Under the pieces are notes generated by a model that did not search any database, was not told the DNA's origin, and saw only the letters and a program-made list of their open reading frames with translations. A stretch of DNA of 33,157 bases, from positions 1 through 33,157 of the forward strand of contig JAUXUN010000016.1 in assembly GCA_030680855.1 (NCBI GenBank), in the 5' to 3' direction. This document shows positions 1 through 7,715 of this stretch, one piece after another (within the stretch, counting starts at the first letter, position 1; each line of letters begins with the position of its first letter). This DNA comes from Aestuariivirga sp. (GTDB lineage: Bacteria; Pseudomonadota; Alphaproteobacteria; Rhizobiales; Aestuariivirgaceae). A program made the position numbers and the translations under genes.

Positions 1-141
1 GTCCACGCAACCCTTCGCTTCTCTATCCCGGAAACGGCATAACCGTTTTCACCAAGGGCGAAGCTGTGCCTGATGCTGATTGAAAAGTGAATTACATTAT
101 TGGTCCAAAAGCGAAGAATCCGTTTCACCCCATACTCCACA
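1..141. other. Left edge, no confident gene
   Basis: No complete gene is visible. Plus frame 3 stays open from the window edge to a TGA at 81-83, giving about 26 codons that end in GEAVPDAD. This could be the C-terminal end of a gene entering from the left, but it is too short to recognise and the minus strand is also partly open here. No tRNA and no convincing promoter was seen. Confidence 0.2.
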
Positions 142-222
142 TCTCATCATGGCCGTGCTTGACACGGCCATCTTCTCTGTTGCCGAAAGAAGATGCCCGC
201 ATCAAGTGCGGGCATGATGAGA
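142..222. repeat. Cloverleaf-shaped intergenic palindromic element
   Basis: Four nested or tandem perfect inverted repeats fit together exactly. An outer stem pairs 142-150 with 214-222 (9 bp). Inside it are three 7-bp arms: 151-157/163-169 with loop CTTGA, 170-176/188-194 with an 11-nt loop, and 195-201/207-213 with loop TCAAG. The arms abut without unpaired bases, and the first and third loops are reverse complements of each other. The architecture resembles REP/RIME-type mosaic elements of rhizobial intergenic regions. It lies about 30 bp beyond the fabI stop and could also end or stabilise the fab transcript. Family assignment is from memory; the pairing is seen directly. Confidence 0.65.
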
Positions 223-252
223 AAGAAAAGCCTGAGAGAGTTTAGGATGAAA

Positions 253-1059
253 CTACTTGATGCCGTTCGGCAGCTCTTCCGGCCTTGGCATGGAGATGAT
301 GTTGTAGCCGGAATCGACGTTGTGGATTTCGCCGGTCACGCCGCCGGACAGCGGCGAGAGCAGGTAGAGCCCGGCGCCGCCTACTTCTTCCAGGGTGATC
401 GTGCGGCGCAGCGGCGCGTGGCTGTTCTGGTAGTTGAACATGGCGCGGGCATCGCCGATGCCGGCGCCAGCCAGGGTGCGCATGGGGCCGGCGGAAATGG
501 CGTTCACGCGGATGCCTTGCGGGCCATAGTCGGCGGCCAAATATCTCACCGATGCTTCGAGGGCGGCTTTCGCCACCCCCATCACGTTGTAGTTCGGCAT
601 GACGCGCACCGAGCCGCCATAGGTGAGCGTCACCATCGACCCGCCGTCGGGCATGAGCGCCGCCGCGCGCTTGGCAATCTCGGTGAAGGAGAAGCAGGAA
701 ATCACCATGGTGCGGATGAAATTATCGCGCGATGTGTCGGCGTATTTTCCCTTCAATTCATTCTTGTCGGAAAAGGCGATGGCGTGAACGAGGAAATCAA
801 TCTTGCCCCAGGATTTCTTCAGTTCGGCGAAAACATTGTCGACTGTCGCAATGTCTTCAACATCGCAGGGCAGAAGGATGGTGGAGCCAACGGAATCAGC
901 GAGCGGCTTCACGCGCTTGCCAAATGCTTCGCCCTGATAGGTGAAGGCCAGTTCCGCGCCATGCTTGCTGAGTTCACTCGCTATGCCCCAGGCAATGGAA
1001 TGGTCATTGGCGACGCCCATTACCAGGCCGCGCCTGCCCTTCATCAATCCATCAATCAT
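253..1059 (-). CDS. fabI: Enoyl-[acyl-carrier-protein] reductase (NADH), FabI
   Basis: FabI reduces trans-2-enoyl-ACP to acyl-ACP, the last step of each type II fatty acid elongation cycle, in the cytoplasm. The protein is a short-chain dehydrogenase fold of 268 residues, a normal FabI length. The N-terminal nucleotide-binding segment reads GLVMGVANDHSIAWGIA (residues 11-27), and the catalytic Tyr-x6-Lys pair is Y157 and K164 in YNVMGVAKAAL. The start is ATG at 1059, four bases after the fabB stop. A longer reading frame opens with TTG at 1110 inside fabB, but it adds 17 residues foreign to the family and was not used. A second possible ATG lies at 1044. It is the third gene of a fabA-fabB-fabI operon and so probably depends on the promoter upstream of fabA. 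Confidence 0.95.
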   Translation of the reverse strand: MIDGLMKGRRGLVMGVANDHSIAWGIASELSKHGAELAFTYQGEAFGKRVKPLADSVGSTILLPCDVEDIATVDNVFAELKKSWGKIDFLVHAIAFSDKNELKGKYADTSRDNFIRTMVISCFSFTEIAKRAAALMPDGGSMVTLTYGGSVRVMPNYNVMGVAKAALEASVRYLAADYGPQGIRVNAISAGPMRTLAGAGIGDARAMFNYQNSHAPLRRTITLEEVGGAGLYLLSPLSGGVTGEIHNVDSGYNIISMPRPEELPNGIK

Positions 1060-1063
1060 CTGG

Positions 1064-2278
1064 TCAACCGTTGTAGCGTTGGAAAATAAGCGAGGCGTTG
1101 GTGCCGCCAAAGCCGAAGCTGTTGGACATCACCACGTCGATCTTTGCGTTATCCCGTCGGGTCATCTGGATGGGAATATCTTCGAATTCCGGATCGAGTT
1201 CGTCGATGTTGGCGCTTTCGCAGATGAAATTGTTCTTCATCATCAGGATGGAATAAATCGCTTCCTGAACGCCGGTGGCGCCCAGCGAATGGCCGGTCAG
1301 GGATTTGGTTGCCGAAATGGCCGGAATGTCTTTTCCGAAAACATCGCGCACCGCTTCGATTTCCTTCCGGTCGCCAATCGGCGTTGAGGTGGCATGGGGG
1401 TTGATGTAGTCGATCTTGTTTTTCACCGTCGACATGGCAAGCCGCATGCAGCGCGCCGCACCTTCTCCTGAGGGCGCCACCATGTCATAGCCATCGGAGG
1501 TGGCGCCGTAGCCCACGAGTTCGGCATAGATTTTTGCGCCGCGCGCCTTGGCGCGTTCAAGCTCCTCAAGCACCACAACGCCCGCACCGCCAGCGATCAC
1601 AAAACCATCGCGGTTCTTGTCATAGGCGCGCGAGGCTTTCTCCGGCGTGGCGTTATAGCCCGATGACATGGCGCCCATGGCGTCGAACAAAACCGAAAGG
1701 GTCCAGTCGAGTTCTTCGCCGCCGCCGGCAAACATCACATCCTGCTTGCCCCACTGGATCATCTCCATCGCATTGCCGATGCAATGGGCCGAGGTGGAGC
1801 AGGCCGAGGAGATGGAATAATTTATGCCGCGAATGCCAAAGGGCGTGGCTAAGGTTGCGGAATTGGTGCTGGACATGACGGCTGGCACGGCGAATGGCCC
1901 AACGCGCTTGGGTCCCTTTTCGCGCGTAATGTCGGCTGCAGCAACCAGCGTTCTGGTCGAGGGGCCGCCCGATCCCATGATCAGCCCGGTGCGGTCGTTC
2001 TTCACGTCTTTTTCTTCGAGGCCTGAATCGGCGATTGCCTGCTGCATGGAAATATAATTCCACGCCGCGCCATCGCCCATGAAGCGCCGCGCGCGGCGGT
2101 CGATCTGATCGAGATCGCAATTGGGCGCGCCATGCACCTGGCAGCGGAAACCAAGGCGCACATAATCATCGGCCTTCACGATGCCGGATTTTGCTTCCCT
2201 GAGAGAGGCCAAAACTTCCTGGGAGTTGTTCCCGATGCTTGATACGATACCTATTCCGGTGACGACGACACGCCGCAT
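1064..2278 (-). CDS. fabB: 3-oxoacyl-ACP synthase I, FabB
   Basis: This beta-ketoacyl-ACP synthase condenses malonyl-ACP with acyl-ACP. In the FabA/FabB pathway it elongates the cis-3-decenoyl intermediate and so commits carbon to unsaturated fatty acids. At 404 residues it matches FabB length. The Cys-His-His triad is intact: C160 in [16 protein letters not shown]295 in [11 protein letters not shown] and H330 in [12 protein letters not shown]. The N-terminus [16 protein letters not shown] is canonical. The ATG at 2278 is preceded by a good ribosome site (AGGAGA). The gene sits 18 bases after fabA and 4 bases before fabI, so the three are almost certainly one transcript. FabF is the nearest alternative, but linkage to fabA favours FabB. 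Confidence 0.96.
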   Translation of the reverse strand: MRRVVVTGIGIVSSIGNNSQEVLASLREAKSGIVKADDYVRLGFRCQVHGAPNCDLDQIDRRARRFMGDGAAWNYISMQQAIADSGLEEKDVKNDRTGLIMGSGGPSTRTLVAAADITREKGPKRVGPFAVPAVMSSTNSATLATPFGIRGINYSISSACSTSAHCIGNAMEMIQWGKQDVMFAGGGEELDWTLSVLFDAMGAMSSGYNATPEKASRAYDKNRDGFVIAGGAGVVVLEELERAKARGAKIYAELVGYGATSDGYDMVAPSGEGAARCMRLAMSTVKNKIDYINPHATSTPIGDRKEIEAVRDVFGKDIPAISATKSLTGHSLGATGVQEAIYSILMMKNNFICESANIDELDPEFEDIPIQMTRRDNAKIDVVMSNSFGFGGTNASLIFQRYNG

Positions 2279-2296
2279 TGCGGGGGTCTCCTATGA

Positions 2297-2806
2297 TTAT
2301 GCCGGTTGAAACAAGCCGACTTTCAAATCGGTTGCTGTGTAAATAGTCTCACCATCGGCTTTCAACAAGCCGTCAGCGACAGCCAGCTTCAATTTGCGCA
2401 GTATAAGACGTTTTATGTCAACCTCATAGGTCACCTTCTTTATTGCGGGTGTTACCATGTTGCTGAGCTTGACTTCACCCACGCCAAGGGCGCGGCCCCG
2501 ACCGGGTTCGCCCAACCAGCCGAGAAAGAAACCGGTCAGTTGCCACAGCGCATCAAGCCCTAGGCAGCCCGGCATGACGGGATCGCCCTGGAAATGGCAG
2601 GCGAAAAACCAGAGGTCCGGCTTGATATCAAACTCGGCCACGATCCGGCCCTTGCCATGGGTCCCGCCATCGGCGGAGACATGGGTGATGCGGTCAAACA
2701 TAAGCATGGGCGGCAGGGGAAGCTGGGCGTTGCCGGGGCCAAACAGCTCGGTGCGGCCACAGGCCAACAGCTCATCGTAAAGAAAACTCGATTTCCGCTC
2801 AGTCAT
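2297..2806 (-). CDS. fabA: 3-hydroxydecanoyl-ACP dehydratase/isomerase, FabA
   Basis: FabA dehydrates 3-hydroxydecanoyl-ACP and isomerises trans-2- to cis-3-decenoyl-ACP, introducing the double bond for oxygen-independent unsaturated fatty acid synthesis. The 169-residue hot-dog protein carries the active-site pair H71 ([14 protein letters not shown]) and D85 (GLDALWQ), and its length is typical. It is the first gene of the minus-strand fabA-fabB-fabI operon and diverges from the irr-type regulator across about 100 bases, an arrangement common in Hyphomicrobiales. The shared upstream region would hold both promoters. No fatty-acid regulator site was recognised there. Confidence 0.97.
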   Translation of the reverse strand: MTERKSSFLYDELLACGRTELFGPGNAQLPLPPMLMFDRITHVSADGGTHGKGRIVAEFDIKPDLWFFACHFQGDPVMPGCLGLDALWQLTGFFLGWLGEPGRGRALGVGEVKLSNMVTPAIKKVTYEVDIKRLILRKLKLAVADGLLKADGETIYTATDLKVGLFQPA

Positions 2807-2871
2807 TCCGGTCCCATCTGCTGCGTCCAGTATCGGCTAAAAGCCCCGAATTCATACAATTGCGGATGATA

Positions 2872-2901
2872 TTGCACAAACCACCCCCAAAAGACTATAC
2901 T
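2872..2901 (+). promoter_or_regulatory. Putative sigma70-type promoter for irr
   Basis: TTGCAC (2872-2877) and TATACT (2896-2901) are separated by 18 bases, a reasonable -35/-10 pair. The first in-frame ATG begins at 2911, only about 10 bases past the -10 box, so the transcript would have almost no 5' leader if that ATG is used. No Irr ICE box or Fur box could be recognised. The site lies in the divergent fabA/irr spacer. Confidence 0.4.
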
Positions 2902-2910
2902 GAATTCGTA

Positions 2911-3345
2911 ATGCACACAGCGATGTTGACAACGAACGCACCTGGCATGATTGCCGAGAAATTGCGTGCCGCGGGCCTAAGGCCCACGCGGCAACGCATG
3001 GCCTTGGCCAAAATCCTGTTTTCCGGCGGCGACAGACATGTCTCGGCGGAGGAGCTCCACCAAGAAGCCTGTGCTGCAACGGTGCTCGTTTCGGTTGCGA
3101 CGGTTTACAATACGCTCAATCAATTCAAGGCAGCCGGACTGCTGCGTGAAGTCGCCATTGAAGGCGACCGCAGCTATTTCGACACCAATACCTCCAACCA
3201 TTTTCATTTCTACAGTGAAAAGGATGGCAGGCTATTTGATTTCGGCACGGAAAACCTTGAGATCAAAGGTTTGCCCCCGGTGCCTGAGGGCATGGAAATT
3301 GACCGCATCGACGTTATTGTCCGCCTGAAAGGGAGTCGGCGCTAG
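2911..3345 (+). CDS. irr: Fur-family iron response regulator, Irr type
   Basis: Irr is a haem-sensing transcription factor of the Fur superfamily that controls iron uptake and haem synthesis genes in rhizobia and relatives. Read from ATG 2911 it has 144 residues: an N-terminal winged helix (RPTRQRMALAKILF, then VSVATVYNTLNQFKAAGLL at about 60-78) and a C-terminal dimerisation domain. It lacks the paired CxxC zinc motifs of classical Fur and has a single cysteine, as expected for Irr. The His-rich haem/metal motif is HFH (H97, H99) rather than the HHH usual in Irr. No N-terminal Cys-Pro haem motif is present. The frame is also open from a TTG at 2860, which was rejected because it overlaps the promoter; ATG 2923 is another possible start. 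Its stop codon overlaps that of the convergent SH3 gene. Confidence 0.88.
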   Translation: MHTAMLTTNAPGMIAEKLRAAGLRPTRQRMALAKILFSGGDRHVSAEELHQEACAATVLVSVATVYNTLNQFKAAGLLREVAIEGDRSYFDTNTSNHFHFYSEKDGRLFDFGTENLEIKGLPPVPEGMEIDRIDVIVRLKGSRR

Positions 3346-3950
3346 TTGACCGTTTCACCGGGATAGACGCCCCAGAGCATGTCCTGCTCGACAAAGCCGT
3401 CGTAGCCGCCCGTGGTGATTTCACACCATTTCCCGCTGCACTTTGAAACCTCGCCCATGGCGCCAGCGGCAAGCTGGGCATAAATTGAGCTTGCCTCGTT
3501 GGGGGCGGAATGAAGCTGGGTCAGTTGCTGGCCGCGCCAGGGGGCGACTACGGCGGTGCGTTTTCCCGCCAGCATGTTTTGCAGGATCCAGCCCTCTTCG
3601 CCGTCACTGTCACGCACGCGGCGCCAGTTTTCAAACTCCGCGACGATTTCCACCGGCAGGCCCTTGCGCTGGAAAACCCAGGCCACGGGATGATCGCTTG
3701 AAGGCCCGCGGCGGACGTTGACCTTTTCGGCCTTGAGCGAAACAAAGCGCGGCACCGGAAGGCCGGAAGGCCCGATGCTGGTATTTTCCGGCGATATTGA
3801 AGCAGTTATGGTTGGATCCACGGCGGATTTGGCCTGCGAATCAAACTTTGGCCCAAAAAGCGACCAGGCGACGCCTCCCGCAACGGCGATGCAGGCGAAG
3901 CCCAGCAGGGCGGATCCGATCTGCCTTTTTCCTGAACTTCTCTTCGCCAT
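3342..3950 (-). CDS. Membrane-anchored bacterial SH3-domain protein
   Basis: A 202-residue protein with a basic N-terminus, one membrane segment (about residues 11-33) and an exported remainder. Two bacterial SH3-like repeats are visible. The first (about 70-128) contains VNVRRGPSSDHPVAWVF and the GWILQNML ending; the second (about 135-195) has LHSAPNEASS and ends GYDGFVEQDMLWGVYPGE. A Cys pair (C171, C176) lies in the second repeat. SH3 repeats of this kind are found in envelope proteins and often bind peptidoglycan or act as targeting modules; the exact role here is unknown. The ATG at 3950 is preceded by a weak GGGGAA site. The gene converges on irr and its TAG shares a CTAG with the irr TAG. 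Confidence 0.8.
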   Translation of the reverse strand: MAKRSSGKRQIGSALLGFACIAVAGGVAWSLFGPKFDSQAKSAVDPTITASISPENTSIGPSGLPVPRFVSLKAEKVNVRRGPSSDHPVAWVFQRKGLPVEIVAEFENWRRVRDSDGEEGWILQNMLAGKRTAVVAPWRGQQLTQLHSAPNEASSIYAQLAAGAMGEVSKCSGKWCEITTGGYDGFVEQDMLWGVYPGETVN

Positions 3951-4090
3951 GTTTTGCGGCGTTCCCCTATTGTGGCGGCAGGCCTGATGAGTCTACATCA
4001 TGCCCATGAAACTGCAACATTTGCCCCCTAACACGATTGGCCATCCTGGGTTAATTTTATGTCAATTTTCCAACACTGGAGCGCGTTCCG

Positions 4091-5080
4091 ATGACTAAGC
4101 ACAAACCGGTTGTTGTCGTGACGCGGAAGCTGCCCCAGGTGGTTGAGACGCGGATGATGGAGCTTTTCCAGACGCGGCTCAACGCAACCGACCAGGCCAT
4201 GAGCAAGGCTGAGCTCATCGAGGCGGTCAAGACCGCCGATGTATTGGTGCCTACCGTGACGGACCGTATTGATAAAGCCGTTCTCATGCAGGCAGGCGAG
4301 CAATTGAAGCTCATTGCCAACTTCGGCACCGGGGTTGACAACATCGATGTGGAAACAGCGGTGGCGCGGGGCATTACAGTCACCAACACGCCGGGGGTTC
4401 TCACCGAAGACACGGCCGACATGACCATGGCGCTGATCATGGCGGTTTCGCGCCGCCTGATCGAGGGCTCCAAGGTGATCGGCAGCGACAATACCTGGCA
4501 GGGCTGGTCGCCCACCTGGATGCTCGGCAGCCGCCTGTGGGGAAAACGCATCGGCATCATCGGCATGGGGCGCATCGGCACGGCGCTGGCAAGGCGGGCC
4601 AAGGCCTTCGGCCTGCAAATCCATTATCACAACCGCAAGCCGGTTCAGGCCAAGCTCGAAGAGGAACTGGAAGCCACCTATTGGGACAGCCTGGACCAGA
4701 TGCTGGCGCGGATGGACATCATCTCGGTCAACTGCCCGCATACGCCGGCCACCTATCATCTGCTCTCGGCACGGCGGCTGAAACTGATGAAAAAAGACGC
4801 CATCATCGTCAACACCTCGCGCGGCGAAGTGATCGATGAAAATGCCCTGGCCCGCATGCTTGAGGCAAATGAACTTGGCGGCGCCGGGCTGGATGTGTTC
4901 GAGCATGAGCCGGCGGTCAATCCGCGGCTGCTCAAATCCAGCAAGGCGGTGCTTCTGCCCCACATGGGTTCCGCCACCCTGGAAGGGCGCATCGACATGG
5001 GTGAAAAAGTGATCATCAATATCAAGACCTGGGTGGACGGCCACAATCCGCCGGACCGGGTTTTGCCCTCCATGCTCTAG
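4091..5080 (+). CDS. D-isomer-specific 2-hydroxyacid dehydrogenase (glyoxylate/hydroxypyruvate reductase type)
   Basis: It probably reduces glyoxylate or hydroxypyruvate (or oxidises D-glycerate or a related D-2-hydroxyacid) with NAD(P)H in the cytoplasm. The 329-residue protein has the family layout: a split substrate-binding domain around a Rossmann domain with GMGRIG at 158-163. Catalytic residues are R244 (NTSRGEVIDE), E273 (FEHEP) and H291 (LLPHMGSAT). HYHNRKP after the second strand has an Arg at 182, which is compatible with NADPH preference. The ATG follows a GGAG site. It stands alone between the SH3 gene and the glycogen operon, with its own upstream spacer of about 140 bases. Substrate is an inference from the family; serine-pathway or formate-linked D-2-hydroxyacid enzymes remain possible. 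Confidence 0.88.
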   Translation: MTKHKPVVVVTRKLPQVVETRMMELFQTRLNATDQAMSKAELIEAVKTADVLVPTVTDRIDKAVLMQAGEQLKLIANFGTGVDNIDVETAVARGITVTNTPGVLTEDTADMTMALIMAVSRRLIEGSKVIGSDNTWQGWSPTWMLGSRLWGKRIGIIGMGRIGTALARRAKAFGLQIHYHNRKPVQAKLEEELEATYWDSLDQMLARMDIISVNCPHTPATYHLLSARRLKLMKKDAIIVNTSRGEVIDENALARMLEANELGGAGLDVFEHEPAVNPRLLKSSKAVLLPHMGSATLEGRIDMGEKVIINIKTWVDGHNPPDRVLPSML

Positions 5081-5085
5081 GCCAC

Positions 5086-5098
5086 GTTGCACTGCAAC
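5086..5098. repeat. 13-bp perfect palindrome GTTGCACTGCAAC
   Basis: Six-base arms GTTGCA and TGCAAC flank one C, just after the dehydrogenase stop and about 70 bases before glgP. The spacer is too short for a terminator hairpin, so a protein-binding dyad is more likely than an RNA stem. Its right half extends to ACTGCAACAT (5091-5100), which also occurs at 4011-4020 upstream of the dehydrogenase. Confidence 0.35.
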
Positions 5099-5125
5099 AT
5101 AAACGGGGCTATGAGTCTGCCGAAA

Positions 5126-5153
5126 TTGCAGATAAGTCACTTGGCGTTAATTA
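5126..5153 (+). promoter_or_regulatory. Possible promoter for the glycogen operon
   Basis: TTGCAG (5126-5131) and TAATTA (5148-5153) are 16 bases apart, immediately before the GGGGGC ribosome site and GTG start of glgP. This is the only plausible -35/-10 pair seen in the 88-base spacer ahead of the long glycogen operon. It is a by-eye match only. Confidence 0.3.
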
Positions 5154-5168
5154 TTCTGGGGGCGCGGC

Positions 5169-7655
5169 GTGCAGATCACGAAACAGGAAACACTTATACC
5201 GTCGGAGGTGTCCTTGCCAAAGCTGGAGGCGGCCACCGTTGAGGGCCTAAGCCTCGAAATCATCAACAAGCTGGCGTTTTCCGTGGGCAAGGATGCCGCC
5301 TCGGCGCGCGGCCATGACTGGCTGAAAGCCGCCATCCTGGTGGTGCGCGACCGGGTGATCGAGCAGTGGATGGTTTCCATCCGCGAGACCTATCAGAACC
5401 AGGGCAAGCGGGTTTACTACCTCTCGATGGAATTCCTCATCGGGCGGCTGCTGCGCGACGCGGCGTCCAATCTCGGACTATTCGACACGCTTCAGGCCGC
5501 CCTGGAGCATCTCGGCGTCGAAGCCGATCTGGTGGAAGCATTGGAACCGGACGCGGCGCTGGGCAATGGCGGCTTGGGGCGCCTTGCGGCCTGCTTTATG
5601 GAAAGCATGGCAAGCCTTGGCATTCCGGCGTTCGGCTACGGCATTCGTTACCGCCACGGCCTGTTCCGCCAGAAAATTATCGATGGCGTGCAGATTGAAT
5701 TGCCGGAGGACTGGCTGGTTCACGGCAACCCGTGGGAATTTGAACGGCGCGAGCGCGAATTTGAAATCGGCTTTGGCGGAACGGTTGAAGCCTCGGCCCA
5801 GCTTAGCGGCGTGGCGAACTACAAATGGAAGCCGTCAGAGAAAATCCTGGCAATTGCCTTTGACACTCCGATCTGCGGTTGGAAGGGAAAACGCGTCAAC
5901 ACACTGCGCCTGTGGAATGCGCGGCCGGTGGATCCCATCAAGCTCGACCAGTTCAACCAGGGTGACCATATCGGGGCCCAGGTCGACACGACGCAGGCTG
6001 AAAGCATTACGCGGGTGCTTTATCCCTCCGATGCCACCGCGGCGGGCCAGGAGCTGCGCCTGCGCCAGGAATATTTCTTCACGTCGGCGTCGCTGCAGGA
6101 TCTTCTCCGGCGCCATGTCAGCCAGTATGGCAACCTGCTGAACCTTGCCGAAAAAGCCGCCATCCAGTTGAATGACACGCATCCGGCAATTGCCATCGCC
6201 GAGCTTATGCGCCTGCTGGTTGATGAGCATCATATTGCCTGGGACAAGGCCTGGGAAATTACCCGCGCCACCACGGCCTACACTAACCACACGCTGTTGC
6301 CCGAGGCGCTTGAAAGCTGGCCGGTGCATCTGATCGAGCGGTTGCTGCCGCGCCACATGCAGATTGTTTACGCCATCAATGCGGGCATCATCGCCGATGC
6401 GCATAAAAAAGGGATGATTGATTTCGGATTCCTCGAGGCCATTTCGCTGATTGATGAAAACAATGGCCGCCGCCTGCGCATGGGCCAGCTCGCGTTTGCC
6501 GGCACCCACAGCATCAATGGCGTATCCGCACTCCATTCCAGCCTGATGAAGGAAACCGTGTTCAAGGACTTGAACACACTTTATCCTGGCCGCATCAACA
6601 ACAAGACCAATGGCATCACGCCGCGGCGCTGGCTGCAGCAGGTTAATCCGGGCCTCACACATCTGGTGCGCGAGGCCATCGGGCCCAAGTTCCTCGACAA
6701 TGCCGAAGAGCTCATAACCCTGGACCGCTTTGCCAACGACGTGGGCTTTCTGGAAAAATATGCCGCGGTCAAGCGGGCAAACAAGCAGAAGCTTTCGCAG
6801 CTCATTCTGCAGCGCACCGGCATTCCGACAGACCCCTCGGCGCTGTTTGACGTCCAGATCAAGCGCATTCATGAGTACAAGCGGCAATTGCTGGCCATTC
6901 TTGAAACCATAGCACTTTACAATTCTATCCGCGCACACCCCGGGCAGGTCACGGTTCCACGGGTAAAGATTTTCGCCGGCAAGGCCGCGGCTAGCTACTG
7001 GGAAGCCAAGACGATCATCAGGCTCATCAATGATGTGGGCTCAGTGATCAACGCCGATCCTGCGGTGCGCGGATTGCTGAAGGTGGTTTTCATCCCCAAT
7101 TACAACGTCACCCTGGCGGAAACAATCGTGCCTGCCGCCGACATCTCCGAGCAGATTTCAACGGCGGGGATGGAGGCATCGGGTACCGGCAACATGAAGC
7201 TGGCGATCAACGGGGCGCTGACCGTCGGTACGCTTGACGGGGCGAATGTGGAAATTTCCGAACATGCGGGCCGGGACAATGTCTTCATCTTTGGATTGAC
7301 AGCGGCTGAAGTGGCCGATGCTAGGAAAGCGGGCCATGTGCCACGCGACATTATCGATCATTCGCCGCATTTGAAGCAGGTGATTGAATCGATCCGCGCC
7401 GGGATATTTTCACCTTCCGAACCCAACCGCTATCATGGGCTGGTGGCCGGCCTTGTGGACCATGATTACTTCATGGTGACCGCCGACTTTGCCGCCTATT
7501 CGGAAGCCCTGGGCAAGGCAGATGCGGTGTGGCGCGACAGCAGCCAGGCCTGGACCAGGAAGGCTGTCCATAACACGGCGCGGCTCGGCTGGTTTTCGGC
7601 CGACCGGACAATCCGCGATTATGCCCGGGATATATGGGCCATTCCGGTCGCGTGA
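5169..7655 (+). CDS. glgP: Glycogen/alpha-glucan phosphorylase
   Basis: GlgP phosphorolytically removes glucose from non-reducing ends of glycogen, giving glucose-1-phosphate and limit dextrin. The 828-residue length is typical of family GT35. Diagnostic blocks include YYLSMEFLIGRLL, the glycine-rich ALGNGGLGRLAACF, AIQLNDTHPAIAIAELMR, RIHEYKRQLL and the pyridoxal-phosphate segment ASGTGNMKLAINGALTVG, whose Lys677 is expected to carry PLP. The start is GTG, supported by a GGGGGC ribosome site. It is the first gene of the glycogen operon and is followed 60 bases later by glgB. The phosphorolysis product is used by Pgm further down the same operon. Confidence 0.97.
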   Translation: MQITKQETLIPSEVSLPKLEAATVEGLSLEIINKLAFSVGKDAASARGHDWLKAAILVVRDRVIEQWMVSIRETYQNQGKRVYYLSMEFLIGRLLRDAASNLGLFDTLQAALEHLGVEADLVEALEPDAALGNGGLGRLAACFMESMASLGIPAFGYGIRYRHGLFRQKIIDGVQIELPEDWLVHGNPWEFERREREFEIGFGGTVEASAQLSGVANYKWKPSEKILAIAFDTPICGWKGKRVNTLRLWNARPVDPIKLDQFNQGDHIGAQVDTTQAESITRVLYPSDATAAGQELRLRQEYFFTSASLQDLLRRHVSQYGNLLNLAEKAAIQLNDTHPAIAIAELMRLLVDEHHIAWDKAWEITRATTAYTNHTLLPEALESWPVHLIERLLPRHMQIVYAINAGIIADAHKKGMIDFGFLEAISLIDENNGRRLRMGQLAFAGTHSINGVSALHSSLMKETVFKDLNTLYPGRINNKTNGITPRRWLQQVNPGLTHLVREAIGPKFLDNAEELITLDRFANDVGFLEKYAAVKRANKQKLSQLILQRTGIPTDPSALFDVQIKRIHEYKRQLLAILETIALYNSIRAHPGQVTVPRVKIFAGKAAASYWEAKTIIRLINDVGSVINADPAVRGLLKVVFIPNYNVTLAETIVPAADISEQISTAGMEASGTGNMKLAINGALTVGTLDGANVEISEHAGRDNVFIFGLTAAEVADARKAGHVPRDIIDHSPHLKQVIESIRAGIFSPSEPNRYHGLVAGLVDHDYFMVTADFAAYSEALGKADAVWRDSSQAWTRKAVHNTARLGWFSADRTIRDYARDIWAIPVA

Positions 7656-7715
7656 TTTGCCATTGCCCCTTTTCAATCGGCATTCCATAGTGCGTATAAC
7701 TAGTGTGAGTGCCCG

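Noticed and set aside
1060-1110. Extension of fabI to a TTG at 1110
   Set aside because: It lies inside fabB, adds 17 residues not seen in FabI, and ATG 1059 gives normal length and catalytic spacing.
4028-5140. Long minus-strand frame of 370 codons
   Set aside because: Antisense shadow of the hydroxyacid dehydrogenase, whose motifs are intact; the shadow shows no recognisable domain.
5835-6938. Long minus-strand frame of 367 codons
   Set aside because: Antisense shadow within glgP, a common effect of GC-rich codon use.
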